Assembly: GCF_900091725.1 (NCBI RefSeq)
Contig: NZ_FMBW01000094.1
Span: 186,001 to 250,000 of the forward strand
Origin: Streptomyces sp. DvalAA-43
Lineage (GTDB): Bacteria; Actinomycetota; Actinomycetes; Streptomycetales; Streptomycetaceae
Reading direction: 5' to 3'
Length of the DNA: 64,000 bases
Positions within the stretch are counted from its first letter, which is position 1, and each line of letters starts with the position of its first letter. Of the stretch, positions 34,026 through 42,091 are shown piece by piece. The translations under genes were made by a program, and so were the position numbers. The notes under the pieces were generated by a model that saw only the letters and a list, made by a program, of their open reading frames with translations, did no database searches and had not been told where the DNA came from.

Positions 34026-36089
34026 CTAGCTGATCGAGACCCGGAGCAGCTTGTCCGAGCCGTCGGGTTCGTTCCCCTTGTTGTCGCAGTTGGTGGTGGA
34101 GAGCCAGAGCTGGTCCTGGCCCGGCACCTTGGTGACCGTGCGCAGCCTGCCGTACGTACCGACGTAGTACGCGCTCGGTGTGCCGAGGTTCTCGGTGTCA
34201 CCGGTGATCGGCACCCGCCACAGCCGTTCGCCCTTCAGGGCGGCCATGTAGATGACGTTGCGGACGATGGCGATCCCGCTGGGCGAGGCCTCGGAGATGT
34301 TCCAGGTCTTCTTCGGGTTCGTCATGCCGTCGGTGGTGCAGGTGCCCTCGCAGACGGGCCAGCCGTAGTTGTTGCCCGGCTTGATGAGGTTGAGCTCGTC
34401 CTTCTTGCTGTCGCCGAACTCCGCCTCCCACAGCCGGCCGTTGCGGTCGAAGGCGAGCCCCTGGGGGTTGCGGTGACCGTAGCTGTAGACGTAGTTGCCG
34501 AACGGGTTGCCGGGGGCGGCCTTGCCGTCCGTGGTCATCCGCAGGATCTTGCCGTTCAGCGAGTTCTTGTCCTGGGCGAGGTCGGGCGTCTGCGCCTCGC
34601 CGGTCGAGGCGTACAGATAGCCGTCCGGGCCGAACAGCAGCCGTCCGCCGTTGTGGTACCTGCTCTTCTTGATCCCCTGGAGCAGGACCTTGTAGCCGCT
34701 GAGCGAGCTGCCGTCGTAGGTCATGCGGGCGATGCGGTTGCCCTCGGACGCGGTGTGCATGACGTACACGTAGTGGTTGGTGGACCACTTCGGGTCGACT
34801 GCGACGCCGAGCAGACCGCCCTCGCCGTCGGTCGTGACGGCGTTGGGCACGGTCCCGACCTGGGTCCTGGTGCCGTCGGCGGTGGCCTTGAAGACCTTGA
34901 AGCTGTCCCGTTCGGTCACCAGGGCGCTCTTGCCGTCGGGCATCCAGTAGGTGCCCCAGGGGATGGACCAGCCGCCGGAGACGGTGGCGATGCCGGACGG
35001 CACTCCGCCGTCGGTGGCGCAGTCCGGGGTGGTGAAGGTGACCGTGTTGCTGGGCGGCGAGGCGTTGCCCGCCGCGTCCTTGGCGACGACGTCCAGGGTG
35101 TACGGGCTGGCGCAGGCGAGCCCGGTGAGCGTGGCCGTGGTGGCCGGCGGGGTGCCGGTCACGGTCTTGTAGACGGTGCTGCCGCTGCGTACCTCGTAGG
35201 CGGTGACGGCCTTGTCGTCCGTCGACGCCCCCCAGCTCAGCGCGACGCTGTTGGCGGTGAGGTCCGAGGTGGACAGGGTGCCGGGTGCCGAGGGTGCGGT
35301 GGTGTCGGAGCTGCGCAGGGTGGTGCAGTCCACGATCGGGCTGACCGACGACACATTGCCGGCCGCGTCACGCGCGAACACGGTGAGGTTGTAGGTGGTG
35401 TCGGGGGTGAGCCCGGTCAGCTTCTTCGTGGTGGCGGTGCCCGGTGCCTCGCCGGACTTGTTGCCGTGTTCGTAGATGTCGTACGCGGCGACACCCACGT
35501 TGTCCGTGGCGGCACCCCAGTTGAGAGTGAGGCTGTTCTCGGTGATCTCCGAACAGCTGGGCGAGGTGGGCGCGGTGGGTGCCTCGGTGTCCGAGGAGGT
35601 GACCGTGACGTCGAGGTAGTCGAGATTGGGCAGCCCGTTGGCCGTCGTGGACGTCAGCCGGATCTTGTTGCTGCCCGCCTTGACCGGGGTGGTCAGGGTG
35701 GAGGTGGCCCAGGTGTTCCAGTCGGTGGTGGCGTTGAAGGCGCGCGCGGCCGAGACCACCGTGCCGCCCACGGCGACATCGGCGGGCCGGGGGTCCGCCG
35801 TGCCGTTGGAGTAGCGGATGGCGATCTTGCCGGTGCCGGCGGAGGCCGCGGTGACGGTGAACTCCACATAGCTGCCGACGACGTTGTCGCCATTGACGAA
35901 TCCGGTGCCCGAGTAGCCGGAGTGGTTGGACTCGGCGGCGCCCTTGACGATCGTCGCGGACTCCGCCTCGTACCGGGTGGCGGCCGCGGAGGCCGGCTGC
36001 GGGACCGCCTGCACCAGGGCGGTGCAGAGCAGCAGGGCCGTGAGGGCGGCCACTCTTCCCCGTGGCGTGGTGAGCGTCATGGTCTGCAT
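34026..36089 (-). CDS. Secreted CBM - fibronectin III x2 - PQQ-type sugar dehydrogenase
   Basis: 687 residues from the ATG at 36089, with GGAGG 5 nt upstream; the next ATG is three codons later. Signal peptide (VAALTALLLCTALVQA...ASAAA). Residues about 40-170 form a CBM6/35-like jelly roll (YEAESATIVKGAA; NLDYLDVTV), two fibronectin type III modules follow (about 180-370), then a soluble aldose dehydrogenase propeller (WSIPWGTYWMPDGKSALVTERD; LLGVAVDP; SRYHNGGRLLFGPDGYLY; YSYGHRNPQGLAFD; NNYGWPVCEG). It oxidises sugars outside the cell, probably needing PQQ from elsewhere. It is the last gene of an operon with GH8 and GH18 enzymes (11-nt gap), so the sugars likely come from polymer hydrolysis. 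Confidence 0.88.
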   Translation of the reverse strand: MQTMTLTTPRGRVAALTALLLCTALVQAVPQPASAAATRYEAESATIVKGAAESNHSGYSGTGFVNGDNVVGSYVEFTVTAASAGTGKIAIRYSNGTADPRPADVAVGGTVVSAARAFNATTDWNTWATSTLTTPVKAGSNKIRLTSTTANGLPNLDYLDVTVTSSDTEAPTAPTSPSCSEITENSLTLNWGAATDNVGVAAYDIYEHGNKSGEAPGTATTKKLTGLTPDTTYNLTVFARDAAGNVSSVSPIVDCTTLRSSDTTAPSAPGTLSTSDLTANSVALSWGASTDDKAVTAYEVRSGSTVYKTVTGTPPATTATLTGLACASPYTLDVVAKDAAGNASPPSNTVTFTTPDCATDGGVPSGIATVSGGWSIPWGTYWMPDGKSALVTERDSFKVFKATADGTRTQVGTVPNAVTTDGEGGLLGVAVDPKWSTNHYVYVMHTASEGNRIARMTYDGSSLSGYKVLLQGIKKSRYHNGGRLLFGPDGYLYASTGEAQTPDLAQDKNSLNGKILRMTTDGKAAPGNPFGNYVYSYGHRNPQGLAFDRNGRLWEAEFGDSKKDELNLIKPGNNYGWPVCEGTCTTDGMTNPKKTWNISEASPSGIAIVRNVIYMAALKGERLWRVPITGDTENLGTPSAYYVGTYGRLRTVTKVPGQDQLWLSTTNCDNKGNEPDGSDKLLRVSIS

Positions 36090-36100
36090 CCGAACCTCCG

Positions 36101-37396
36101 TCACGGAACCCAGTAGTTGCCGGACGCGACGATCATCGACTGGAGCTGGACGCTTCCGCCGTAGTAGAGGTCCGGGTCGATCGAGGTGGTGGCGAGCTTG
36201 TTCCAGAGCGCGTCGAGCCAGGCCTGGGATCCGGAGTCGGTCAGCGCGGTCACGACGAACGGGGCGGTGAACGCCATGTCGTTGCCGCTGTCGAACGCCG
36301 AACCGTTCAGGTGGTAGCCGCTGACGATCTTGTTGGGGTTGCCGCCCGTCTTGGACTTGATCCAGGTGTTGAGCTTGCGGGCCGAGGCGAGCGAGGCGCT
36401 GTCCCCGCTGGTGACGGCGTCGGTGCCGATGCGCCACGGGTCGCGGCAGGCGTTCCAGGAGTAGTCGCCGTCGTTGGGGCCTTCGAGCACCTCGCCGGAG
36501 GCGGGCTTGGCCGTGCTGTTGGTGTTGACGACGAAGTCCGCCAGCAGCCCCGTGCCGGAGGCGTACTTGGACTGCTGGGAGGTGATCAGCTTCTGGTGCG
36601 CCGTGCGCACGGTGTCCCAGGTGCTGTCGCCGGTGGCGGTCCGGAAGGCGCGGAAGTGGTCGATCATCCAGTCCGAGGAACGGGTCATCCAGTAGTGGGA
36701 CTCGCCGGAGTCCGACCAGTCGCCGAGCAGCATCAGGTGCGTGGTCGGGTTGACCTCGCTCTTCTTGATGGCGTTGATGTGTTTGACCGCGAGGTCCTTG
36801 TAGTTGTACGTGCCGGTGGAGCCCCACTGCTTGTCGGCGAGGAGCAGCCCGTAGGCCACGTCCAGGTCGCCGTCGGTCGCCGAGTCGGAGCCGTCGACGC
36901 TCTTGCAGGAGGCGTTCTGTTCGGCGGCGAGGAGGTTGGAGTTGTTCACCGAGGGGTGCGCGAGCACGTACTTGACCATGCCGTCGAAGGCGGTCTTCGC
37001 GTCCGGGTCGGCCCCCGCCATCGTGGCGGTGACGACCATTCCGTAGCCCTGGGCCTCGGCGACGTAGGGGTGGTCGGCGTCCGGCGAGATGACCTGGTAC
37101 CAGCCGTTGCCGCAGTTCTTCTTGACGAACGCGGACTTCCAGGCGTTGTACGTCTTGATCACGGCCTGGTCGAGTGCCGACTGCGTGCCCGAGGGCTTCA
37201 GCGTCCCGGCGGCGTAGGGGAACGTGTGGCTGCCGAAGGGCACCGCGGGGCCGCTGTCCGCCGTGGCCGCGACCGCCCGGGGGGGCTGCGTGTGCTCCGC
37301 CGCGGTGGCCGGCACCGTGCCGAGCAGCGGCAGCAGCAGCCCGGCGGCGGCGAGCGCCGCCGTGCCGATGGTCACTGTCTTCGTGGTGGTACGCAT
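36101..37396 (-). CDS. Secreted glycoside hydrolase family 8 (endoglucanase/chitosanase type)
   Basis: 431 residues, Sec signal (IGTAALAAAGLLLPLLGTVPATAAE). The (alpha/alpha)6 family 8 hallmarks are present: AEAQGYGMVV (general acid Glu in the family SEGQGYGM position) and ATDGDLDVAYGLLLADKQWG (Asp of the DLD motif). GH8 includes endo-1,4-glucanases, lichenases, xylanases and chitosanases. The short gap to the upstream GH18 gene (9 nt) favours a chitosan or fungal-wall substrate, but cellulose or mixed-linkage glucan is possible. The protein has no CBM of its own. Confidence 0.85.
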   Translation of the reverse strand: MRTTTKTVTIGTAALAAAGLLLPLLGTVPATAAEHTQPPRAVAATADSGPAVPFGSHTFPYAAGTLKPSGTQSALDQAVIKTYNAWKSAFVKKNCGNGWYQVISPDADHPYVAEAQGYGMVVTATMAGADPDAKTAFDGMVKYVLAHPSVNNSNLLAAEQNASCKSVDGSDSATDGDLDVAYGLLLADKQWGSTGTYNYKDLAVKHINAIKKSEVNPTTHLMLLGDWSDSGESHYWMTRSSDWMIDHFRAFRTATGDSTWDTVRTAHQKLITSQQSKYASGTGLLADFVVNTNSTAKPASGEVLEGPNDGDYSWNACRDPWRIGTDAVTSGDSASLASARKLNTWIKSKTGGNPNKIVSGYHLNGSAFDSGNDMAFTAPFVVTALTDSGSQAWLDALWNKLATTSIDPDLYYGGSVQLQSMIVASGNYWVP

Positions 37397-37405
37397 GGGA
37401 TCTCC

Positions 37406-38458
37406 TCAGCCCTTGTACTGGACGACGATCTTGGTGAATTCGTACGGGGACTGGGACACCCCGCTACAGGTGTCCCCGTCGCTTCCGGAGCCGCAGACCC
37501 GGTCCCGGTTGACGGACCAGAAGGCGTAGCGCGCGATGTGGTGCTGCTGCGCGTAGCCGAGGATCGTCCGGAAGTCCGTGGTGGTGACGGTCTCGTCCGC
37601 GTCGTCGGTCTTCCCGTTCATCGAGGAGACCCCGATGTGCCGGTAGGCGGCGTCGTCGGTGTACCCGTAGGCGCTCTTCACGGCGGACTTCAGGCCGTCG
37701 AGCGCGGTGACCGTGGCGGCGCCCATGGTGCCGGTGTGTCCGCCGAAGTCGAAGGGCATGACGACCCAGCCGTCGTTGTCGAGCCCCGCGGCCGCGCCCC
37801 GCTTGATGAGGTCCTTGCCGGTGGCGTCGGGACCGGTCGGGGTGGTTCCCATGGTCACGTACGTCACGAGGCCCGGGTTGGCCTTCCTGACGGTCTTCAG
37901 GGCGTCGACCACCCGTTGCCGCACGGTGGCCTTGGAGAACTCGGTGTCCTCGATGTCGATGTCCAGCGCCTTGAGGTGGTAGGCGTCGATCACCTTCTGG
38001 TAGGCCCCGGCCAGGGCGGCGGCGCTGGTGCACTTCTCGCCGAGCTTGTCGCCACTCCAGCCGCCCACCGAGACGACGATGTCGCCGCCGGCCGCCCGGA
38101 TGGCGTCGATGGCGTCCTCGTCCGAGCCGCCGGTCAGCGGCCGGTCCCCGTCCCACTTCGGGTTGCAGCCGCCGTCCGAGAGAATGAACGCGAGCGTGAA
38201 CCACTTCACGCCGGTGGCGGCCATCACCTCGGTCGGCTTCTGCGGCTTGCCCCAGCCGAGGTACTCGTACGGCGCCGCGACCATGGCACCGGGGCCCGCG
38301 GCGGTCGTCGTGCCGGCCGGGGAGTCGTACGCGTCGGTGGTCTCGTGCGGGTGCGTGGTGGCGTAGGCCTTCGGCAACTGGCCCAGCAGGGGCAGGAGCA
38401 GACAGCTGAGACCTGTGAGGACGGCCACCAGGCGGCGTGGGGGTGCGGCAGGGTGCAC
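37406..38458 (-). CDS. Secreted GH18 chitinase-like protein
   Basis: 350 residues from the GTG at 38458 with AAGGGA upstream; an open frame continues upstream through the promoter and is rejected. Signal peptide (RRLVAVLTGLSCLLLPLLG...YA). The GH18 barrel motif ALDIDIEDTEF keeps the DxDxE catalytic pattern; VSVGGWSG is the preceding SxGG strand motif. The C-terminal part (ARYAFWSVNRDRVC) fits barrel strand 8. It hydrolyses beta-1,4-GlcNAc bonds, probably releasing oligomers. First gene of a three-gene secreted-enzyme operon with a clear promoter and operator-like palindrome. Confidence 0.88.
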   Translation of the reverse strand: MHPAAPPRRLVAVLTGLSCLLLPLLGQLPKAYATTHPHETTDAYDSPAGTTTAAGPGAMVAAPYEYLGWGKPQKPTEVMAATGVKWFTLAFILSDGGCNPKWDGDRPLTGGSDEDAIDAIRAAGGDIVVSVGGWSGDKLGEKCTSAAALAGAYQKVIDAYHLKALDIDIEDTEFSKATVRQRVVDALKTVRKANPGLVTYVTMGTTPTGPDATGKDLIKRGAAAGLDNDGWVVMPFDFGGHTGTMGAATVTALDGLKSAVKSAYGYTDDAAYRHIGVSSMNGKTDDADETVTTTDFRTILGYAQQHHIARYAFWSVNRDRVCGSGSDGDTCSGVSQSPYEFTKIVVQYKG

Positions 38459-38482
38459 GGATGATCCCTTCCGGTTCTCGGT

Positions 38483-38501
38483 GTTAGGAAAGGTTCCTAA
38501 C
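38483..38501. promoter_or_regulatory. Perfect palindrome GTTAGGAAAGGTTCCTAAC, candidate operator
   Basis: 8-bp arms with a 3-nt centre, placed 9 nt after the predicted -10 box and 25 nt before the GTG of the GH18 gene, so it covers the transcription start. TTAGGAAA/TTTCCTAA palindromes have been described for chitosanase-type genes of Streptomyces regulated by the ROK protein CsnR, from memory; the exact consensus should be compared. Confidence 0.6.
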
Positions 38502-38510
38502 CGACACTGC

Positions 38511-38539
38511 ATAGGATTCCCTGCGGAGCTTTCTGTCAA
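38511..38539 (-). promoter_or_regulatory. Promoter TTGACA-N17-TCCTAT for the GH18-GH8-dehydrogenase operon
   Basis: The complement of 38534-38539 reads TTGACA, a perfect -35, with 17 nt to TCCTAT (complement of 38511-38516). The -35 match is unusually good for this genome, while the -10 is only partly consensus. A start about 7 nt downstream falls at the edge of the palindrome. Confidence 0.6.
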
Positions 38540-38581
38540 TGCCCCGCGCGGGCCCAAATCTCAAGCGGTGGCCGCGGGTTG

Positions 38582-38654
38582 GGCGGAACGCGGGCAGCCC
38601 ATCGGGGCGACGGGGCCATCGCCCCGCCGCCCGGCCGCGCACAGGCGTTCCGCC
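38582..38654 (-). terminator. Long-range stem with inner hairpin after the polysaccharide-lyase-like gene
   Basis: GGCGGAACGC (38582-38591) pairs perfectly with GCGTTCCGCC (38645-38654), enclosing a smaller GGGGCGA/TCGCCCC stem. It begins 10 nt after the stop at 38664. Confidence 0.5.
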
Positions 38655-38663
38655 TCCCCTCCC

Positions 38664-39449
38664 TCAGACCAGTTGGTACCCGCGCATCCGGGTGAGCAGG
38701 AGATAGGTGTCCTGCAGCGACCCCGAAGTGTCGCCGAGCGAACGGTAGATGCCCCACTTGGGCCGGACCCGGTCGGCGAGGAAGGTGTCGACCCCGGACG
38801 CGGACTTGTCGATGACGGTGGTCGCCCCGTCCTTCAGGATCCAGCGGACCGAGCCCGATGCGCCGTCACCGATCGTGATCCGGAAGTCGGCGTCGATCCA
38901 CTTGTCGTGCAGCGGGGCGAGGTCGGTGCGGCCGACGAGGACGTCGGCGACGGCCAGCTTGAGCTCGATGGTCTGTACGCCGTTCACCCGGCGCAGAGAC
39001 TGGACGACGATCGGCGAGGTGCCGTTGCCGGGCTGCTTCATCTGCATGATGTGCGTGAAGCTGGTGGTCGCCTTCAGCGAGCCGGGGATGTACATGCGAT
39101 AGGTGATCCGCCAGGTCTCGCCGGGCAGCCACTTGAGGTACGAACTGCCGCTGGTGCGCAGACCGGTCACCTCCTGGCGCTGACGGTCCGTCGAGGTGTC
39201 CCGGTCGACGGTGTGCATGGTGAACCGGAAGTTGTCGCCCTCGGTGCGGATGTGCGGCTGCCCCGCCGGATGGGAATCGGCCCGGTCGTCCTCGACGGTC
39301 TCGAAGGCGCCGAGTCCACCGCTGCTCGCCGAGGGCGACCAGCGTAATTTCCAGCTCGCGGCGTGCGCGGTGGCGGGGAGCCCGGCAGTGGCGGCGACGG
39401 CGCCGCCGATCGCCGCACCGAGCAGCGCCCGCCTGGAAGGGTTCGTCAC
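38664..39449 (-). CDS. Tat-exported polysaccharide-lyase-like protein
   Basis: 261 residues from the GTG at 39449, which has GAGG 6 nt upstream; a GTG 17 codons earlier lacks a ribosome site. Twin-arginine signal (NPSRRALLGAAIGGAVAATAG, cleaved after AHA). The mature part fits a beta-jelly-roll/concanavalin-like lyase fold (FRFTMHTVDRDTS; WRITYRMYIPGSLKA; SFTHIMQMKQPG; KWIDADFRITIGD; RVRPKWGIYRS), as in heparin-lyase-like and glucuronan-lyase-like proteins of Streptomyces. I cannot identify catalytic residues with certainty. The substrate is unknown but likely an acidic polysaccharide; it is near but upstream of the GH operon and has its own transcript. Confidence 0.7.
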   Translation of the reverse strand: MTNPSRRALLGAAIGGAVAATAGLPATAHAASWKLRWSPSASSGGLGAFETVEDDRADSHPAGQPHIRTEGDNFRFTMHTVDRDTSTDRQRQEVTGLRTSGSSYLKWLPGETWRITYRMYIPGSLKATTSFTHIMQMKQPGNGTSPIVVQSLRRVNGVQTIELKLAVADVLVGRTDLAPLHDKWIDADFRITIGDGASGSVRWILKDGATTVIDKSASGVDTFLADRVRPKWGIYRSLGDTSGSLQDTYLLLTRMRGYQLV

Positions 39450-39688
39450 GTCGACCTCGCTCGGAGTCGTTCGTTCATGATCGCGGAGTGGTGCGTTCAC
39501 AAGGGTGACCGTTGTTCAGTGACGTGCTCCAGGGTTGCGTGTCGGCGGGACCCGGTCAATGCCCCGGACGGATGAGGCCGGATGAGGCCGGGTGACCGCT
39601 GGGGAACGTGGGGCGGCCCGGGAATGCTGGGCGGCCGGTGATCGTTGACCCCGTGAGTACCAACCGACGACGTAAGGATCGACCGCTC

Positions 39689-40525
39689 GTGAGCCAGGTC
39701 CCCTCCATCACTCTCAACAATGGCGTCGAGATGCCGCAGCTCGGTTTCGGTGTCTGGCAGGTGCCGGACGACGAGGCCGCGAAGGCGGTCGCCACCGCCA
39801 TCGAGTCCGGGTACCGGAGCATCGACACCGCCGCGATCTACGAGAACGAGCAGGGCACCGGCCGGGCCATCGCCGCCTCCGGTGTCGCCCGCGAGGAGCT
39901 GTTCGTCACCACGAAGCTGTGGAATTCCGAGCAGGGCTACGACTCGACCCTGCGCGCCTTCGACGCCTCGCTCGACAAGCTGGGGCTCGACTACGTCGAT
40001 CTGTATCTGATCCACTGGCCGGTGCCCGCCAAGGACGCGTACATCGACACGTACAAGGCCTTCGAGAAGATCCGGTCGGACGGCCGCGCCAAGGCCATCG
40101 GCGTCTCGAACTTCCTCCCCGAGCACCTGGAGCGGCTGCTCGGCGAGACCTCCGTGGTCCCGGCGGTCAACCAGATCGAGCTCCACCCGCAGCTCCAGCA
40201 GGCCGAGTCGCGCGCCTTCCACGCCAAGCACGGCATCGCGACCGAGGCCTGGTCGCCGCTGGGTCAGGGCAAGGGCCTGCTGGAGGTCCCGACGGTCGTC
40301 GCGATCGCCCGGAAGCACGACCGCACGGCCGCCCAGGTGGTGCTCCGCTGGCACCTCCAGACCGGCAATGTGGTGATCCCGAAGTCCGTGACGCCGTCCC
40401 GCATCGCGGAGAACCTCGATGTGTTCGGCTTCGAGCTGGACGCCGACGACCTGGCCGCGTTCGCCGCGCTGGACGAGGACAGGCGTCTCGGCCCGAACCC
40501 CGGCGAGTTCAACCTCGGCGCCTGA
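39689..40525 (+). CDS. Aldo/keto reductase
   Basis: 278 residues from the GTG at 39689 (AAGGA about 9 nt upstream); a GTG 12 codons earlier lacks a site. The catalytic tetrad is visible: Asp and Tyr in SIDTAAIYENE, Lys in TTKLWN, His in LIHWP. NPGEF/IPKSVTPSRI supplies the NADPH-binding Lys/Arg. Typical of AKR5-type 2,5-diketogluconate reductase-like enzymes. Isolated; the physiological carbonyl substrate is unknown. Followed by a strong hairpin. Confidence 0.92.
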   Translation: MSQVPSITLNNGVEMPQLGFGVWQVPDDEAAKAVATAIESGYRSIDTAAIYENEQGTGRAIAASGVAREELFVTTKLWNSEQGYDSTLRAFDASLDKLGLDYVDLYLIHWPVPAKDAYIDTYKAFEKIRSDGRAKAIGVSNFLPEHLERLLGETSVVPAVNQIELHPQLQQAESRAFHAKHGIATEAWSPLGQGKGLLEVPTVVAIARKHDRTAAQVVLRWHLQTGNVVIPKSVTPSRIAENLDVFGFELDADDLAAFAALDEDRRLGPNPGEFNLGA

Positions 40526-40538
40526 TCCGTACGGCCGT

Positions 40539-40569
40539 GCCTCGGTACGCCCCACCGGCGTACCGAGGC
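40539..40569. terminator. Hairpin GCCTCGGTACGCC / GGCGTACCGAGGC
   Basis: Perfect 13-bp stem with a 5-nt loop, 14 nt after the aldo/keto reductase stop and facing the convergent CoA-transferase gene. Confidence 0.8.
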
Positions 40570-40668
40570 CGAGACGCACGCCACGGACCGCGGCCCGGCT
40601 GCCGAGCTCCGGTCCGGCGCCCGGGGCGGCTCCCGCTGCGCGTACGTCAGTTGCGGGCCGGTGGCCGA

Positions 40669-41826
40669 TCAGCCGTCGAGCCAGCGCTTGAGCTCTTCGG
40701 TGTGCTCGCCGAGCCGCGGCGGGCGCCGTTCGTAGCGCGGCGGGGTGCGGGACAGCCCGATGGGGTTGGCCACGAGCGTCATCGGGTCGTCCGGGTCCGC
40801 GTCGGCCGGGATGACCCGTGGCGACAGCCCCAGGCGCTCGGCGAACTCGAAGGCGCCGGCGAGGTCGTTGACCGGACCGCACGGCACCCCGAGCGGGGTG
40901 AGCAGCCCGAACCACTCGGCGGCGGTGCGCAGGGCGAGCCGCCCGGAGATCTCCTCGGCCAGCACATCGACATGGGCGACCCGGCCGGCGTTGTCGGCGA
41001 ACCTCGGGTCGTCGGCGAGCCGGTCCGCGCCCAGACCGCGGCACAGGGCACGGAACTGCCGGTCGTTGCCGACGGCGACGACCAGCGGCCGGTCCGCCGC
41101 CCGGTAGACCTCGTACGGGGCGATGGACGGGTGGCGGTTGCCGAGAATGCCTGGCACCCGACCGGCCAGGGTGTATCCGCTCGCCTGGTTGACCAGGCTG
41201 GACAGCAGCGAGGACAGCAGGCTGACCTCGACGTGCTGGCCCTCGCCGGTGGCGTCGCGGTGGCGCAGCGCCGCCATGACCCCCACGGCGGCGTGCAGAC
41301 CGGTGAGCACGTCCACCAGTGCCACGCCCGTCTTGACGGGCCGCCCCGGCGCGGGTCCGGTGATGCTCATCAGCCCGCCGACCGCCTGGAGCAGCAGGTC
41401 GTAGCCGGGCAGCGCGGCGCCTTCGCCGGACCCGAATCCGGTCACCGAGCAGTAGACGATGCCGGGGTTGAGCTCCTGGGCCCGCGCGTAGGAGAGTCCG
41501 TGCTTCTCCATCGTGCCGGGGCGGAAGTTCTCGACCAGCACATCGGCGCGGCGCACCAGTTCATGGGCGTCGCGGCGCCCTTCCGGCGTGCCGAGATCGA
41601 GGGCGAGGGACCGTTTGTTGCGGTTCACGGAGAGGTAGTACGTCGACTCCCCGTGGGCGTGGGGCGGTCCCCAGGCCCGGGTGTCGTCGCCGGAACCGGG
41701 GCGTTCCACCTTGATGACGTCGGCGCCGAGATCCGCGAGGAGCATCGTGGCGTACGGGGCGGCCAGCACCCGGCCGAAGTCGGCGACCACGACGCCGGAC
41801 AGGGGGCCGGGCACGGGGGCGTTCAC
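40669..41826 (-). CDS. CaiB/BaiF-type (class III) CoA transferase
   Basis: 385 residues from a GTG. VVVADFGRVLAAPYATMLLADLGADVIKVERP is the family N-terminus, PGYDLLLQAVGGLMSITG contains the catalytic Asp, and LVENFRPGTMEKHGLSY and GNRHPSIAPYEVY are further signatures. It transfers CoA between carboxylic acids (e.g. formyl-CoA:oxalate or carnitine type). The GTG has no clear Shine-Dalgarno but starts 5 nt after the stop of a 26-codon ORF with a very strong one, so translation may depend on reinitiation. No acyl-CoA dehydrogenase or racemase is next to it. Confidence 0.9.
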   Translation of the reverse strand: MNAPVPGPLSGVVVADFGRVLAAPYATMLLADLGADVIKVERPGSGDDTRAWGPPHAHGESTYYLSVNRNKRSLALDLGTPEGRRDAHELVRRADVLVENFRPGTMEKHGLSYARAQELNPGIVYCSVTGFGSGEGAALPGYDLLLQAVGGLMSITGPAPGRPVKTGVALVDVLTGLHAAVGVMAALRHRDATGEGQHVEVSLLSSLLSSLVNQASGYTLAGRVPGILGNRHPSIAPYEVYRAADRPLVVAVGNDRQFRALCRGLGADRLADDPRFADNAGRVAHVDVLAEEISGRLALRTAAEWFGLLTPLGVPCGPVNDLAGAFEFAERLGLSPRVIPADADPDDPMTLVANPIGLSRTPPRYERRPPRLGEHTEELKRWLDG

Positions 41827-41830
41827 CGCG

Positions 41831-41911
41831 TCACCGTCCGCGGTCCGTGCGGGCGACGGGGAAGCCGAGCGGGGTGACCGGAACGGCAGGGGCGGGTGGG
41901 GTGTGCTGCAT
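41831..41911 (-). CDS. Small ORF (26 aa) upstream of the CoA transferase, possible leader peptide
   Basis: ATG at 41911 is preceded by AGGAGG at 4-nt spacing, the strongest ribosome site in this neighbourhood, while the CoA-transferase GTG five bases after its TGA has none. The peptide begins MQHTPPAPAVPVTPLG and ends RTDRGR; it is Pro-rich and has no signal sequence or known domain. It could be a translational-coupling leader, or the real start of a gene disrupted by a frameshift; I favour a leader because the two frames are cleanly separated by the stop. Its composition is high-GC like real genes here. Confidence 0.45.
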   Translation of the reverse strand: MQHTPPAPAVPVTPLGFPVARTDRGR

Positions 41912-41915
41912 GGGC

Positions 41916-41921
41916 CCTCCT
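41916..41921 (-). promoter_or_regulatory. Strong ribosome binding site AGGAGG for the small ORF
   Basis: AGGAGG lies 4 nt before the small ORF's ATG. No such site precedes the CoA-transferase start. Confidence 0.6.
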
Positions 41922-42091
41922 CTCGAACGCGTCGCCGCGCGAGGCGGCTCGTCGCGCGCCGGGCCGCAGATGGCCGGGGCGCGGAGCCTCATCCTGGGCG
42001 TGCCGCACACTCCATCACAGTGGACAGGATGTCCTGACGAAGCCTCCTCACCACTCCGATCCGTCGATCGGCGGTGTGCCGGGGCGCGCCG

